Source: an uncultured Bacteroidales bacterium | Lineage (GTDB): Bacteria; Bacteroidota; Bacteroidia; Bacteroidales; Muribaculaceae | Reading direction: 5' to 3' | Assembly (NCBI GenBank): GCA_902787185.1 | Contig: CADAFP010000010.1 | Location: 1-64,000, forward strand | DNA: 64,000 nt | In this document: in pieces, positions 34,449 through 44,135 of the stretch | Position numbering within the stretch: the stretch's first letter is position 1 | Layout of the letters: each line of letters opens with the position of its first letter | Notes under the pieces: generated by a model | Told to the model about the DNA's origin: nothing | Databases searched by the model: none | Seen by the model: the letters and a program-made list of their open reading frames with translations, nothing else | Position numbers and translations under genes: made by a program

Positions 34449-35552
34449 ATGACTATTTATCCAAATCTGGTACTGGATGCCCTGCGCACGGTGCGTTATC
34501 CCGGCACGGGAAAAGACATCGTGGAGATGGGCATGGTGAATGATGACATACGCATCGACGGCAACCGCGTGAGCCTGTCACTAACCTTTGAGAAAGCCAC
34601 CGACCCCTTCCTGAAGAGTGTGGTCAAGGCTGCCGAGGCCGCCATCATCGCCCATGTGGGCAGTGAGGTGGACATCAAGGGTAACATCAGCGTGAAGACC
34701 CCACAGGACAACCCTGTGCGCAAAATAGAAAAGCCGCTGCCTGGCGTTAAGAACATCATTGCCGTGAGCTCTGGCAAGGGCGGTGTGGGCAAATCGACCA
34801 TCGCCTGCAACCTTGCCGTAGCACTCGCCCTTCAGGGCTACCGCGTGGGACTGCTTGATGCCGATATCTTCGGCCCCTCGATGCCCAAGATGTTCGGTGC
34901 CGAAGACGAGCAACTCTACATGCACGAGGTAGATGGCAAAAACCTGATCATCCCTCTCGAGAAATATGGCGTGAAAATGCTCTCGCTGGGTTTCCTCGTG
35001 GACAAGGAGAAGGCCATCCTGTGGCGCGGAGCCATGGCAAGTAACGCCCTGCGCCAGCTCATCACCGAGGCTGACTGGGGTGAGCTCGATTACTTTGTCA
35101 TCGACCTGCCCCCCGGCACCAGCGACATCCACCTGACCCTGGTACAGACCCTTGCCATCACCGGCGCCATCGTGGTCACCACGCCCCAGCAGGTGGCACT
35201 CGCCGACGCCCGCAAAGGCATCAGCATGTTCATGGGCGAGCACGTGAACGTTCCCGTGTTAGGCATCGTTGAGAACATGTCGTGGTTCACGCCTGCGGCC
35301 CACCCCGACGAGCAGTACTTCATCTTCGGGCGCGACGGCGGCAAGCAGCTAGCCGAGACGCTGGGAGTGGAACTGCTGGGCCAGATACCCCTAGTGGCAG
35401 GCATCTGCAAGGGCAGCGACGACGGTCAGCCCGTGGTTCGCATGAACGACGTGAGCGGCATCGCCTTCAAGAAGTTGGCAACCAGTGTCGTTGACGCCAT
35501 CGACCGCCGCAATGCCAATCTGCCCCCCACCGAGGTCGTGGAGACGCATTAA
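34449..35552 (+). CDS. Mrp/NBP35-type Fe-S cluster carrier ATPase
   Basis: 367 aa. The N-terminal 80 residues are a MIP18/DUF59 domain; the deviant Walker A (SSGKGGVGKST, 107-117) and the ATPase LDADIFGPSMPKMFG follow. This form loads Fe-S clusters onto apo-proteins. I do not see the usual CxxC near the C-terminus: VENMSWF occurs where many homologs have ENMSxFxC, so the cluster-binding Cys pair seems missing, as in several Bacteroidota homologs. Confidence 0.93.
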   Translation: MTIYPNLVLDALRTVRYPGTGKDIVEMGMVNDDIRIDGNRVSLSLTFEKATDPFLKSVVKAAEAAIIAHVGSEVDIKGNISVKTPQDNPVRKIEKPLPGVKNIIAVSSGKGGVGKSTIACNLAVALALQGYRVGLLDADIFGPSMPKMFGAEDEQLYMHEVDGKNLIIPLEKYGVKMLSLGFLVDKEKAILWRGAMASNALRQLITEADWGELDYFVIDLPPGTSDIHLTLVQTLAITGAIVVTTPQQVALADARKGISMFMGEHVNVPVLGIVENMSWFTPAAHPDEQYFIFGRDGGKQLAETLGVELLGQIPLVAGICKGSDDGQPVVRMNDVSGIAFKKLATSVVDAIDRRNANLPPTEVVETH

Positions 35553-35597
35553 AACTGAGAATTATTCACCCTGTTGTTAAATAAAAATCTACTGATT

Positions 35598-36395
35598 ATG
35601 AAAAAGATTATCGCAATGTTGGCTGTAGCGGCAATGCTGCTCACCAGCTGTGGCTCGGTACCTATCACGGGTCGCAAGCAACTGAATCTTGTTAGTGACC
35701 AGGAGGTGCTGGCAGCAAGCCTCCAGCAGTACGCCTCCTTCATGCAGACGGCCCCCATCTCGGGCAACAAGACCCAGAGCGCCCAGGTGACCCGTGTGGG
35801 ACAGCGCATCGCTGCCGCCACCGAGGCCTACCTGAGGTATGCAGGTCTGGAAAGCGAGTTGCAGAACTTCGCATGGGAGTTCAACCTGGTCAAGAGTGAT
35901 GACGTGAATGCCTGGTGTATGCCTGGTGGAAAGATTGTCGTCTATGAGGGCATTATGAACCTTGTGGGCAGCGATGACGAGTTAGCCGTAGTCATCGGTC
36001 ACGAAGTGGCTCATGCCGTTGCCAAGCACAGCAACGAGCGCATGAGCCAGCAGGTACTCGCTCAATATGGTGCGCAGGCCATCGGCATCTTCACCAGCGG
36101 CAAGAGCGCTGCCACCCAGCAGATCGCCCAGCAGGTCTATGGTCTGGGTGCCCAGTATGGCGTGATGCAGCCCTTCTCGCGCAAGCATGAGAGCGAGGCC
36201 GACAAGATGGGCCTTGTGCTGATGACCATCGCCGGCTATAATCCCGATGTGGCCATCACCTTCTGGCAGAAGATGTCGGCAACGTCAGGCCAAGAGCCTC
36301 CCGAGTTCATGAGCTCGCACCCGAGCCATGCCACCCGCATCTCGGACATCCAGAAGTGGCTGCCCGAAGTTAAGAAACAATACGGCTCCAAGTAA
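35598..36395 (+). CDS. M48 family zinc metalloprotease lipoprotein, 265 aa
   Basis: Lipobox at LLTSC18 after MKKIIAMLAVAAM. Zinc motif H135-EVA-H139 and a third ligand Glu in RKHESEADKMG (about 198-200). This is the LoiP/YcaL-type periplasmic quality-control protease group. Start at ATG 35598 matches the lipoprotein signal; an upstream ATG at 35574 is less likely. Confidence 0.92.
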   Translation: MKKIIAMLAVAAMLLTSCGSVPITGRKQLNLVSDQEVLAASLQQYASFMQTAPISGNKTQSAQVTRVGQRIAAATEAYLRYAGLESELQNFAWEFNLVKSDDVNAWCMPGGKIVVYEGIMNLVGSDDELAVVIGHEVAHAVAKHSNERMSQQVLAQYGAQAIGIFTSGKSAATQQIAQQVYGLGAQYGVMQPFSRKHESEADKMGLVLMTIAGYNPDVAITFWQKMSATSGQEPPEFMSSHPSHATRISDIQKWLPEVKKQYGSK

Positions 36396-36425
36396 GAAGC
36401 CCATAGCATCCCAAAGAGCTTCTTA

Positions 36426-37064
36426 ATGAGACGGATTCTCAGCATTCTCATCCTGTCGATGGTATTAGTGCCATCGACAGGATTTTCACGCACCATAGCC
36501 GACCTGTTTGCCCTCGAGCCGGGCACCATTTTCCCCTTGCTCACGCGCACCAACCGCCTGGACATGGTAGACTACTATAACAGCGGCCAGATGGTCGCCG
36601 TGAACAACAACCTGGCGGGCGAGAGCCGCCTGCTGGATCTGGACAGTATCTACCTCAAGGTGCAAACAAGCGAGAGCCGTGTTGTGGAGATGCTCATCAG
36701 AAAAGCAGGCAAGGATACCGTCATTACCGTTATCGAGACGGTCCTGACCCCTGTGCCCGACAGCCGCCTGAGCCAGTGGAACGTCCATTGGCAGCGCTTC
36801 ACGAGCGACAAACTCTTTGCAATGCCGGGCATCGACAATTTCATTGTTGGCAAGATGCCGCGAGAACTGCGGGCGGACTTACAAGGCGTGATGCCCTTCC
36901 CGCTCGTCCAGCTCACCTTTGAGGGGAAGAACCATGACACCATCAAGGCAAGTCACGGCCTTGAACGCTTCCTCGTCCCCGAGGAGTTCAAGCGCTTTGC
37001 CAGCTATCTCAAGCCGTCAATCAGTTACCGCTTCGACGGCCTGAAAATCAAGCCCGTGAAATAG
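36426..37064 (+). CDS. DUF3256 family secreted protein, 212 aa
   Basis: A signal peptide (MRRILSILILSMVLVPSTGFS) precedes a domain matching DUF3256, known only from Bacteroidales: TIADLFALEPGTIFPLLTRTNRLDMVDYYNSG in sequence near the N-terminus. Function unknown. The signal-peptide codons contain a 13-bp perfect hairpin at 36450-36462/36471-36483. Confidence 0.85.
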   Translation: MRRILSILILSMVLVPSTGFSRTIADLFALEPGTIFPLLTRTNRLDMVDYYNSGQMVAVNNNLAGESRLLDLDSIYLKVQTSESRVVEMLIRKAGKDTVITVIETVLTPVPDSRLSQWNVHWQRFTSDKLFAMPGIDNFIVGKMPRELRADLQGVMPFPLVQLTFEGKNHDTIKASHGLERFLVPEEFKRFASYLKPSISYRFDGLKIKPVK

Positions 37065-37155
37065 TTAGGAGTTAGGAGTTAGGAGTTAGAAGTTAAGCAT
37101 CCGCAAACTAAGGACTAAGGACTAAGGACTAAAAACTAAAGACTAAAACTGGAAT
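37064..37155 (+). repeat. Heptamer repeat array with degenerate core, upstream of xseA
   Basis: AGGAGTT x4 units, degenerate core AAGCATCCGCAAAC, then AAGGACT x3 and AAAGACT-like units ending just before the ATG at 37160. Confidence 0.8.
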
Positions 37156-37159
37156 AACC

Positions 37160-38500
37160 ATGCAGCAACCTACCCTTTTCAGCCAGCAGCCCCAGGGCAT
37201 CACCTTGAGCGAGTTCAACTCCCGCATCGAGGCCCACCTCAATGGCCAGGAAAACATCCACAACCAGTGGGTCATCGCCGAGACCAGCGACCTGCGGCTG
37301 AACCGCAGCGGACACTGCTACACCGAACTCATCGAGAAGGATGACAAAGGCGTGACCATTGCCAAGGTGGGTGCCGCTATCTGGGCCAACACCTACCGGG
37401 AACTCTATCACAAGTTCTTGAGAGCTACGGGCCAAGTCCTGTCAACGGGCATGAAAGTGTTGGTCAACGTGACGGCGTCGTTCCACCGCCTGTATGGCAT
37501 CAAGGTGGTCATCAACGACATCGACCCCAACTACACGATGGGTGACATGGCGCGGCAACGTCAAGAAATCATCAACCGCCTCACCGCCGAAGGGCTCATC
37601 GACCTCAACAAGCAGCAGCCGTGGATGGGAGTGCCACAGCGCATCGCCATCGTCTCGGCAGCGGGCGCGGCAGGCTATGGCGACTTCATGAACCAACTGA
37701 CGGGGAACGCTTACGGCCTGCAGTATTACACCTGCCTGTTCAATGCCGTCATGCAGGGTGCTCAGACGGTGCCCACGGTCTTGTCGGCCCTGGACCGCAT
37801 CAACCAGTATGCCGACCTGTTCGACTGCGTCGTCATCATCCGTGGTGGCGGTGCCACGTCAGAACTCAATTCGTTTGACAACTACGACCTGGCGGCGGCC
37901 GTTGCCCGATTTCCGCTGCCCGTCATCGTGGGCATCGGACACGAGCGGGACGAGACGGTGCTCGACTATGTGGCAGCCATACGTGTCAAAACGCCCACAG
38001 CAGCCGCCGAATGGCTAATCCAATGCGGTGCCGATGCCCTGGCACACTTGGGTGAACTGCAGGAAGCCGTCGTGACCGCCGTGCGCGACACCTTGGGGCA
38101 AGCCCGAGAACAGCTGGCCTATTACACCAGCATGATTCCCGCCACAGCGCGCCGCATCATCGAAACCAACCGCATCCGTCTTGACAACCATGCCAAGAAC
38201 ATCCCCTTTGCCGTGGGCAACCTCATCGCGGGGCAGCGCACACGTCTCGAACGGGCCGTGGAACGCATGGGCGATGCCGTGGCACAGGCAATGCAACGTG
38301 AGCAGCAACGACTGCTCGCACTTGGCGATAAAGCCACCTTGCTGTCGCCCGACAACACCCTGCGCCGTGGCTATTCGCTGGTGAGAATAGGGAATAAATG
38401 TGTCACTGCCGCCAGCCAATTACAGCCCGGCGACACCGTCACCATGCAATTTGCCAGCGGCAATGCCGAAGCCACCGTCAATCATGTCGAAAACCAGTAA
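37160..38500 (+). CDS. xseA: Exodeoxyribonuclease VII large subunit
   Basis: 446 aa. The N-terminal OB-fold domain (about 15-120) is followed by the catalytic domain with VSAAGAAGYGDFMNQL, VVIIRGGGATSELNSFDNYDLA and VIVGIGHERDETVLDYVA, the family signatures. It degrades single-stranded DNA with XseB. The long helical region before the C-terminus is shorter than in E. coli. xseB follows by 17 nt. Confidence 0.95.
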   Translation: MQQPTLFSQQPQGITLSEFNSRIEAHLNGQENIHNQWVIAETSDLRLNRSGHCYTELIEKDDKGVTIAKVGAAIWANTYRELYHKFLRATGQVLSTGMKVLVNVTASFHRLYGIKVVINDIDPNYTMGDMARQRQEIINRLTAEGLIDLNKQQPWMGVPQRIAIVSAAGAAGYGDFMNQLTGNAYGLQYYTCLFNAVMQGAQTVPTVLSALDRINQYADLFDCVVIIRGGGATSELNSFDNYDLAAAVARFPLPVIVGIGHERDETVLDYVAAIRVKTPTAAAEWLIQCGADALAHLGELQEAVVTAVRDTLGQAREQLAYYTSMIPATARRIIETNRIRLDNHAKNIPFAVGNLIAGQRTRLERAVERMGDAVAQAMQREQQRLLALGDKATLLSPDNTLRRGYSLVRIGNKCVTAASQLQPGDTVTMQFASGNAEATVNHVENQ

Positions 38501-38517
38501 ACTATCAAGATAATACA

Positions 38518-38727
38518 ATGGAAGAGAACAATCAATCAATGACTTACACCGAGGCCGTGACCGAGCTCGAACAACTCGTTCAAAAGATGCAGGACCCCCA
38601 GTGCAGCATCGACAACCTCACCGACTACACCAAACGCAGCAAACAACTGCTGGAAATCTGCCGCAGCAAACTCACCGTGGCCGACGAACAACTCAAGCAG
38701 ATACTTGACACCCTCCAGCAGGGATAA
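38518..38727 (+). CDS. xseB: Exodeoxyribonuclease VII small subunit
   Basis: 69 aa from ATG 38518: YTEAVTELEQLVQKMQDP and a coiled helix with CRSKLTVADEQLKQIL match the two-helix XseB. Operon with xseA. Confidence 0.93.
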   Translation: MEENNQSMTYTEAVTELEQLVQKMQDPQCSIDNLTDYTKRSKQLLEICRSKLTVADEQLKQILDTLQQG

Positions 38728-38965
38728 TAGGCAAAAAGGGGGATGCATTTCAACAAAAATTGTGCAAGTCGGGCACAACCACAAAACAACCTTGAGCGTT
38801 GCCGAGGCACCGCCCACAACCGCGATAATTTATTTACCGCAAAGGTATGTTTGTGTACCGAGATGGCAAAAGACACAAGATTTGCAACAAAAAGATGCCG
38901 ATTCGTGTAGTTTTTGGCAGTTTTCTGTGTCTAATCGGTGTATTGATTGTAAAAATGCATGTTAT

Positions 38966-39271
38966 ATGGACACGACCAAGAACAACGACAAGCTACAAAA
39001 GCTACAAATGCTCAAGCAAGAAAAACAGGCACTTGAGAAGAAGCTGAACAAGGTGGATATTTGGGTCTTCCCGATTACAATTATTGTTATCGGGTTGGGA
39101 CTTCTTGTCAATGTCTTTGACATCATGAGTGTAGATATCGCAACATGGATAATCGGGGTTTTATTAATCATATCCCTTCCATACATGGGGTATTCTATTG
39201 TGAAAATGTTCAAGTTGAGATGGGCCATTGATGATATAGAGCGTGAAATCAAGCGAATAGAAAAACAATAA
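38966..39271 (+). CDS. Small two-TM membrane protein with coiled-coil ends, 101 aa
   Basis: ATG 38966. The N-terminal 28 residues are Lys-rich and helical (LQKLQMLKQEKQALEKKLNK). Two TM helices (about 31-50 and 56-76) follow, then a charged helix ending IDDIEREIKRIEKQ. I do not recognise the family. An in-frame open stretch upstream to 38705 lacks coding character. Confidence 0.6.
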   Translation: MDTTKNNDKLQKLQMLKQEKQALEKKLNKVDIWVFPITIIVIGLGLLVNVFDIMSVDIATWIIGVLLIISLPYMGYSIVKMFKLRWAIDDIEREIKRIEKQ

Positions 39272-39372
39272 TAGCATGAGATAGAACAGCGGCATGACTG
39301 CGTGAATAATTCTTGATGCCACCTCTGACATGAACAAAAAGCCGGGCGCAAAACCGAGCTGGCTCGAGTTAT

Positions 39373-39545
39373 GTTTTCGGCTTGCGCAATTTTTCCATAA
39401 AATTTGAGGTGCCTCAACATAAAAAAAGAATAAATTCTTTTTGTTCTGTTTTCGGCTTGCGCAATTTTTCCATAAAATTTGAGGCGCCTCAACATAAAAA
39501 AGAATAAATTCTTTTTGTTCTGTTTTCGGCTTGCGCAATTTTTCA
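39373..39545 (+). repeat. 75-bp tandem repeat, 2.3 copies
   Basis: Units start at 39373, 39448 and 39522 (periods 75 and 74). Each has GTTTTCGGCTTGCGCAATTT, a GAGGYGCCTC palindrome and an AAAAAGAAT-AA-ATTCTTTTT hairpin. The third unit runs straight into the promoter. Confidence 0.9.
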
Positions 39546-39546
39546 C

Positions 39547-39554
39547 TACCTTTG
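39547..39554 (+). promoter_or_regulatory. -7 box of lysS
   Basis: TACCTTTG, 49 nt before the ATG at 39603. It lies immediately after the last repeat unit. Confidence 0.6.
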
Positions 39555-39602
39555 CCGACCAAATAGCAATAGCACAACAACATCAAAAAACCGGACAAGA
39601 CA

Positions 39603-41348
39603 ATGAACGTACTGGAATTAAGCGAACAAGAGATTTTCCGCCGCAACAGTCTGGAACAACTTAAGGCTATGGGAATCAACCCTTATCCTGCCGACGAGTA
39701 TGTGGTCAACGCCTATAGTGATGACATCATCGCCAACTTCAAAGATGATGCCGAACCGCGCCAGGTGAGCATCGCCGGACGCATGATGAACCGACGCATC
39801 ATGGGCAAGGCCTCCTTCTTTGAACTTCAGGACTCACGGGGCCGCGTACAGGTGTACGTGAGCCGCGATGACCTGTGCCCGGGCGAGGACAAGGAGATGT
39901 ACAACACGGTGTTCAAGAAGCTGCTCGACATGGGCGACTTTGTGGGCGTCGAGGGATTCGTGTTCCGCACCCAGACGGGCGAAATCAGTGTCCACGCCCA
40001 GTCGTTAAAGTTGCTGAGCAAGTCATTGAAACCGCTACCCGTGGTCAAGGTGAAGGACGGCGTCACTTATGACGCGTTTGAAGATCCCGAACTGCGCTAC
40101 CGTCAGCGCTATGTTGACCTCGTTGTCAATGCGGGCGTGAAAGAGACCTTCCTGAAACGAGCCCTGGTCGTGAAGACGATGCGCCAAGTGCTGGACGATG
40201 CCGGCTACACCGAGGTGGAGACACCCACGCTGCAGGCTATCGCCGGCGGTGCCACCGCCCGTCCGTTCATCACCCATTTCAACGCGCTCAACATCCCGAT
40301 GTATATGCGCATCGCTACCGAGCTTTACCTCAAGCGCCTGATTGTAGGTGGGTTTGAGGGCGTGTATGAAATCGGAAAGAACTTCCGCAATGAGGGCATG
40401 GACCGCAACCACAACCCTGAGTTCACCTGCATGGAGCTGTACGTTCAGTACAAGGACTACAACTGGATGATGTCGTTCACCGAGAAACTGCTCGAGACCA
40501 TCTGCGTTGCCGTCAACGGCAAGCCCGAAACCGAAATCGATGGCCAGGTCATCAGTTTCAAGGCCCCCTACCGCCGTCTGCCCATCCTCGAGGCCATCAA
40601 GGAGAAGACGGGTTACGACCTGGAGGGAAAGAGTGAGGAGGAAATCCGCGAGGTGTGCAAGCAGCTCAAGCTCGAGATCGACGACACCATGGGCAAGGGC
40701 AAACTCATCGACGAGATCTTCGGCGAGTTCTGCGAGGGCACATTCATCCAGCCCACGTTCATCATCGACTATCCCGTGGAGATGTCACCGCTCACCAAGA
40801 TGCACCGCAGCAAACCAGGCCTGACCGAGCGTTTCGAGCTGATGGTCAACGGCAAGGAGGTTGCCAATGCCTATAGCGAGCTCAATGACCCCATCGACCA
40901 GGAGGAGCGTTTCATGGAGCAGATGCGCCTCGCCGACAAGGGCGATGACGAGGCCATGGTCATCGACCGCGACTTCCTGCGCGCCCTGCAGTACGGCATG
41001 CCGCCGACGAGCGGTATCGGCATCGGCATCGACCGTCTGGTGATGCTCATGACCGGTAACAGCTACATCCAGGACGTACTGCTGTTCCCGCAGATGCGTC
41101 CTGAGAAGGTGCCTGCCCGCGACAAGGTCGAGGCGTTCACCGCACTGGGCATCCCCGAGGAATGGGTAGCTCCCATCCAGAAGGCCGGCCTGCTCACCGT
41201 GGCCGCCTTGGGTGCCCTGGAGAAACCTGGCAAGTTGTTCCAGGACCTGCTCGACATCAATAAGAAGTACAAGCTGGGCTATAAGGTGCCCGTCGTTGAC
41301 GAAGTGAAAAAATGGGTCGAGGCCGCTGCTGCCGCCAGCAAGGAGTAA
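39603..41348 (+). CDS. lysS: Lysine--tRNA ligase, class II
   Basis: 581 aa. An anticodon-binding OB fold (about 55-165) precedes the class II core with motif 2 [15 protein letters not shown] and motif 3 [14 protein letters not shown]-terminal extension of about 75 residues (after [11 protein letters not shown]) goes beyond the E. coli enzyme, as is usual in Bacteroidota. Charges tRNA-Lys. Confidence 0.97.
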   Translation: MNVLELSEQEIFRRNSLEQLKAMGINPYPADEYVVNAYSDDIIANFKDDAEPRQVSIAGRMMNRRIMGKASFFELQDSRGRVQVYVSRDDLCPGEDKEMYNTVFKKLLDMGDFVGVEGFVFRTQTGEISVHAQSLKLLSKSLKPLPVVKVKDGVTYDAFEDPELRYRQRYVDLVVNAGVKETFLKRALVVKTMRQVLDDAGYTEVETPTLQAIAGGATARPFITHFNALNIPMYMRIATELYLKRLIVGGFEGVYEIGKNFRNEGMDRNHNPEFTCMELYVQYKDYNWMMSFTEKLLETICVAVNGKPETEIDGQVISFKAPYRRLPILEAIKEKTGYDLEGKSEEEIREVCKQLKLEIDDTMGKGKLIDEIFGEFCEGTFIQPTFIIDYPVEMSPLTKMHRSKPGLTERFELMVNGKEVANAYSELNDPIDQEERFMEQMRLADKGDDEAMVIDRDFLRALQYGMPPTSGIGIGIDRLVMLMTGNSYIQDVLLFPQMRPEKVPARDKVEAFTALGIPEEWVAPIQKAGLLTVAALGALEKPGKLFQDLLDINKKYKLGYKVPVVDEVKKWVEAAAAASKE

Positions 41349-41415
41349 CCCATTTCAACAGACCTTGAAACCTCGCCTCACGAGGTGCCATGCAAGGCAT
41401 GGCAATTACCGTTTC

Positions 41416-41454
41416 ACCCTCTTGAAACCCGCTCGTGGTTTCAAGAGGGTTTTT
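41416..41454 (+). terminator. Rho-independent terminator after lysS
   Basis: 14-bp perfect stem ACCCTCTTGAAACC / GGTTTCAAGAGGGT, followed by TTTTG. Confidence 0.85.
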
Positions 41455-41529
41455 GTGAATTTGCAATTTTTAAGAAAGATTTTTACATCTTATAAAAGAT
41501 AAAAGAGGCTTTTTCTCGTTTTAAATTTA

Positions 41530-41537
41530 TAACTTTG
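41530..41537 (+). promoter_or_regulatory. -7 box of the first porZ-like gene
   Basis: TAACTTTG, 95 nt upstream of ATG 41632. Confidence 0.5.
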
Positions 41538-41631
41538 TCAGTTGATACAGTGGGTTTTATGCGATTCGATCGCATTTCTTGCTGATTATCAATATGTTAC
41601 AATGTGAATTAATAGATTAAATTTACTTGAT

Positions 41632-43983
41632 ATGTTTAAAAAACATCTACTTTTTGTGATGCTCATGGTCATGGCTGTAGCCAGTTCCCAAGCAGGAACC
41701 TGGAAACTTCACAGTTACTATGTGACATCCAAGATCCAGAACATCTATGACGCTGGCGACAAGGTGTATTACATGAACAGTAACAACCTGTTCCAGTTTG
41801 ACAAGGCGACCAAAGTCACCAACTTGCTGAGTCGTCAGAATCTGCTGTCGGACGCGTCGGTCAGGCAGATCTTCTTTGATGACGAGAACCGGTTGCTGTT
41901 TGTCGCATACGCCAACTCCAATATCGACATTATTGATGCCAACAGCAACGTATTTAACGTTCCCAACCTCAAGGATGTCACACCAATAGCTCATCAGGCG
42001 ACCTTTTCCAGTGATAAAAACAAAGGTTTTCTTGCTAGCTATACCTCGACGGCCATCAAGGATATCACCTTCGGCGGCGGCAAAGCTTACGTGACTTATG
42101 GCTACGGCTTCATGGTTATCGATGAGACTACCAAGCGCGTGATCAAGAACTACGATTTGGGCCGCAATATCACCGTCAACTCGGTCACCCCCGTCGGCGA
42201 CAAGCTGGTCATCCTGTCAAACAACTACCTTTATTACGGTGAGCCAGGAGAAGAATACCCCATCACTACTTATGAGAAAGTTCAAGGCACCTTCGACGGC
42301 AATAAGTTCTTTGCCATCAACGATACATCGGCTTTCCTGCTGAAGTCATCCACGCTTTACCGCTATGACTTCCCCGAGGGACAAGCCCCCCGATCGACCA
42401 AGTTGTTGAGCATTGTCCCCACCAACATACAACGCACACCCACAGGCTTCATCCTCAATTTTGCCGGAAAAGCCTATTACTACACTGCTGATGCTTTGGG
42501 AACAACGACTACTCAAGCCTCGTCGGTTGTGGGTATTGCATCGAGCGACCCCGCTGGAGACGGCACGATATGGCTTCTCGACGGTAACGGCCTGCACGTG
42601 TCGGGTAGCACCGAATATTACATGATCAACAGTCTGACGACAAACATCCCCTACTGGCTGAAGTATAACGCAGCGATGAACAAGCTGTATGCCGCGACCT
42701 CGGCCCCCAACATGATCACCACCCAGAACATGTCTGCCACCAATGTCGTTAACACCTACGACGGTGTCACTTGGAAGAAAGCCACCCCCTATAGCACCGA
42801 GGGTGGTGCCTATGAGTTCGTATTCAATCCCTTGGATCCTACCCACTACGTACGTGCGAGCTGGAAGAAGGGCGTTCACCGCGTGAAGAACGACACCCAC
42901 ATTGGCACCTACACCTCAAGCAACTCTCCCATGGGCACCTACAAGGCTCATCCCGCATTTGACAACTACGGCAACTTGTGGATTGTCAGCTCATTCGGCT
43001 ATCCCAGTGCCCCAGCCTCGGTACTCACTGCCGACAAGGTGGCCAAGAGTTCCGTCACTAAGAGTGACTGGTTCACCCCCAGCGGACTGGAGAACTTGAG
43101 CACTGGCTCGATGATGCGCTCCCGTTTCATCATCTCCAAGAAGAACAATGTGAAAATCTACTGCGACGGCGATTTTCCCAGCACCTATACCGGCCGTATC
43201 CTCTGCTTTGACAACGACAACGAGGATCCCAAGGTGAACACCTACCACATGAGGAGTATCCAGCACTTTATTGACCAGAACAACAAGCAGGTTGACTGGA
43301 TCTACCTGCGTCACATGGAAGAGGACAAGGAAGGTCTCATCTGGGTGGGCCACGATGCCGGTCTGTTCGTCTTCGACCCTGAGGTTGCCTTTGACTTGCG
43401 TCCCAAGGCCATCCGCCCCTATGTCACCAACTTTAACGAGGGTAAGGGCTACCTGTGTGAGGGTTATGACGTTTATGACATCGGTGTTGACCGTAACAAC
43501 AACAAGTGGATTGGCACCAACAATGGTTTGTACTATGTTTCTCCCGATGCCAGCGAGGTGTTCACCCACTTCACCACCGAGAACAGTGACATTCCCAGTG
43601 ATTTGGTCTATACCGTCGAATGTGACACCGTAAATGACCGCGTTTACATCATCACCGACAACGGATTTGCCGAGTATATTGTTAACGGCGATGCCGCTAC
43701 CCTCAACTATAATGGCACTTATGCCTTCCCCAATCCTGTTGAGCCCGACTTTACCGGAATGATCAAGATTGCCGGCCTGATGGACAACAGCTACCTGACC
43801 ATCACCAACAAGAACGGCGTGGTGGTAGCCCAGATCGGCCCTGCAATGGGAAGCGCGCTGTGGGATGGCTATGGTGAGGATGGCGAGAGGCTACCCACAG
43901 GCATCTATAACGTGTATGCCGCTCAAGGGGCATTCCCTGAACCGACAGGCACGCCACAGACCACCATCATGATCATCAAGTAA
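41632..43983 (+). CDS. PorZ-like T9SS beta-propeller protein, copy 1, 783 aa
   Basis: A signal peptide (MFKKHLLFVMLMVMAVASSQA) leads into two propeller domains made of two-component-regulator propeller blades (WKLHSYYVTSKIQNIYDAGD in part; LIWVGHDAGLFVFDP; NKWIGTNNGLYYVSP). The C-terminal 80 residues form a T9SS sorting-type domain (AFPNPVEPDFTGMIKIAGL; LPTGIYNVYA). P. gingivalis PorZ has the same size and layout and helps the PorU sortase by delivering anionic LPS to secreted cargo. Orthology is by architecture only. Confidence 0.8.
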   Translation: MFKKHLLFVMLMVMAVASSQAGTWKLHSYYVTSKIQNIYDAGDKVYYMNSNNLFQFDKATKVTNLLSRQNLLSDASVRQIFFDDENRLLFVAYANSNIDIIDANSNVFNVPNLKDVTPIAHQATFSSDKNKGFLASYTSTAIKDITFGGGKAYVTYGYGFMVIDETTKRVIKNYDLGRNITVNSVTPVGDKLVILSNNYLYYGEPGEEYPITTYEKVQGTFDGNKFFAINDTSAFLLKSSTLYRYDFPEGQAPRSTKLLSIVPTNIQRTPTGFILNFAGKAYYYTADALGTTTTQASSVVGIASSDPAGDGTIWLLDGNGLHVSGSTEYYMINSLTTNIPYWLKYNAAMNKLYAATSAPNMITTQNMSATNVVNTYDGVTWKKATPYSTEGGAYEFVFNPLDPTHYVRASWKKGVHRVKNDTHIGTYTSSNSPMGTYKAHPAFDNYGNLWIVSSFGYPSAPASVLTADKVAKSSVTKSDWFTPSGLENLSTGSMMRSRFIISKKNNVKIYCDGDFPSTYTGRILCFDNDNEDPKVNTYHMRSIQHFIDQNNKQVDWIYLRHMEEDKEGLIWVGHDAGLFVFDPEVAFDLRPKAIRPYVTNFNEGKGYLCEGYDVYDIGVDRNNNKWIGTNNGLYYVSPDASEVFTHFTTENSDIPSDLVYTVECDTVNDRVYIITDNGFAEYIVNGDAATLNYNGTYAFPNPVEPDFTGMIKIAGLMDNSYLTITNKNGVVVAQIGPAMGSALWDGYGEDGERLPTGIYNVYAAQGAFPEPTGTPQTTIMIIK

Positions 43984-44018
43984 TCCAGGATTGCGGTTAC
44001 TTTGATCGAAGGTTCTCG

Positions 44019-44052
44019 CAAGAGGGTGTGCCGCCCAGGGCATACCCTCTTG
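44019..44052 (+). terminator. Hairpin after the first porZ-like gene
   Basis: CAAGAGGGT / ACCCTCTTG stem with extended imperfect pairing inside; no T run follows, so termination is likely but not certain. Confidence 0.5.
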
Positions 44053-44135
44053 GCAATAAATAGGGGCGGGATACGCCAACGGGCAAAGCCCCCCTGACAC
44101 ACATTGAACGCAGAATCCCCTTACATTAGAGACTG

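Larger units (their letters stand above)
39272..39602. other. Intergenic region upstream of lysS, dominated by tandem repeats
   Basis: The left 100 bp shows nothing recognised; the rest is the 75-bp tandem repeat and the lysS promoter. Confidence 0.6.

Noticed and set aside
38705..38965. N-terminal extension of the small two-TM protein
   Set aside because: The 87 extra codons read like non-coding sequence; the signal-like composition starts at the ATG at 38966.
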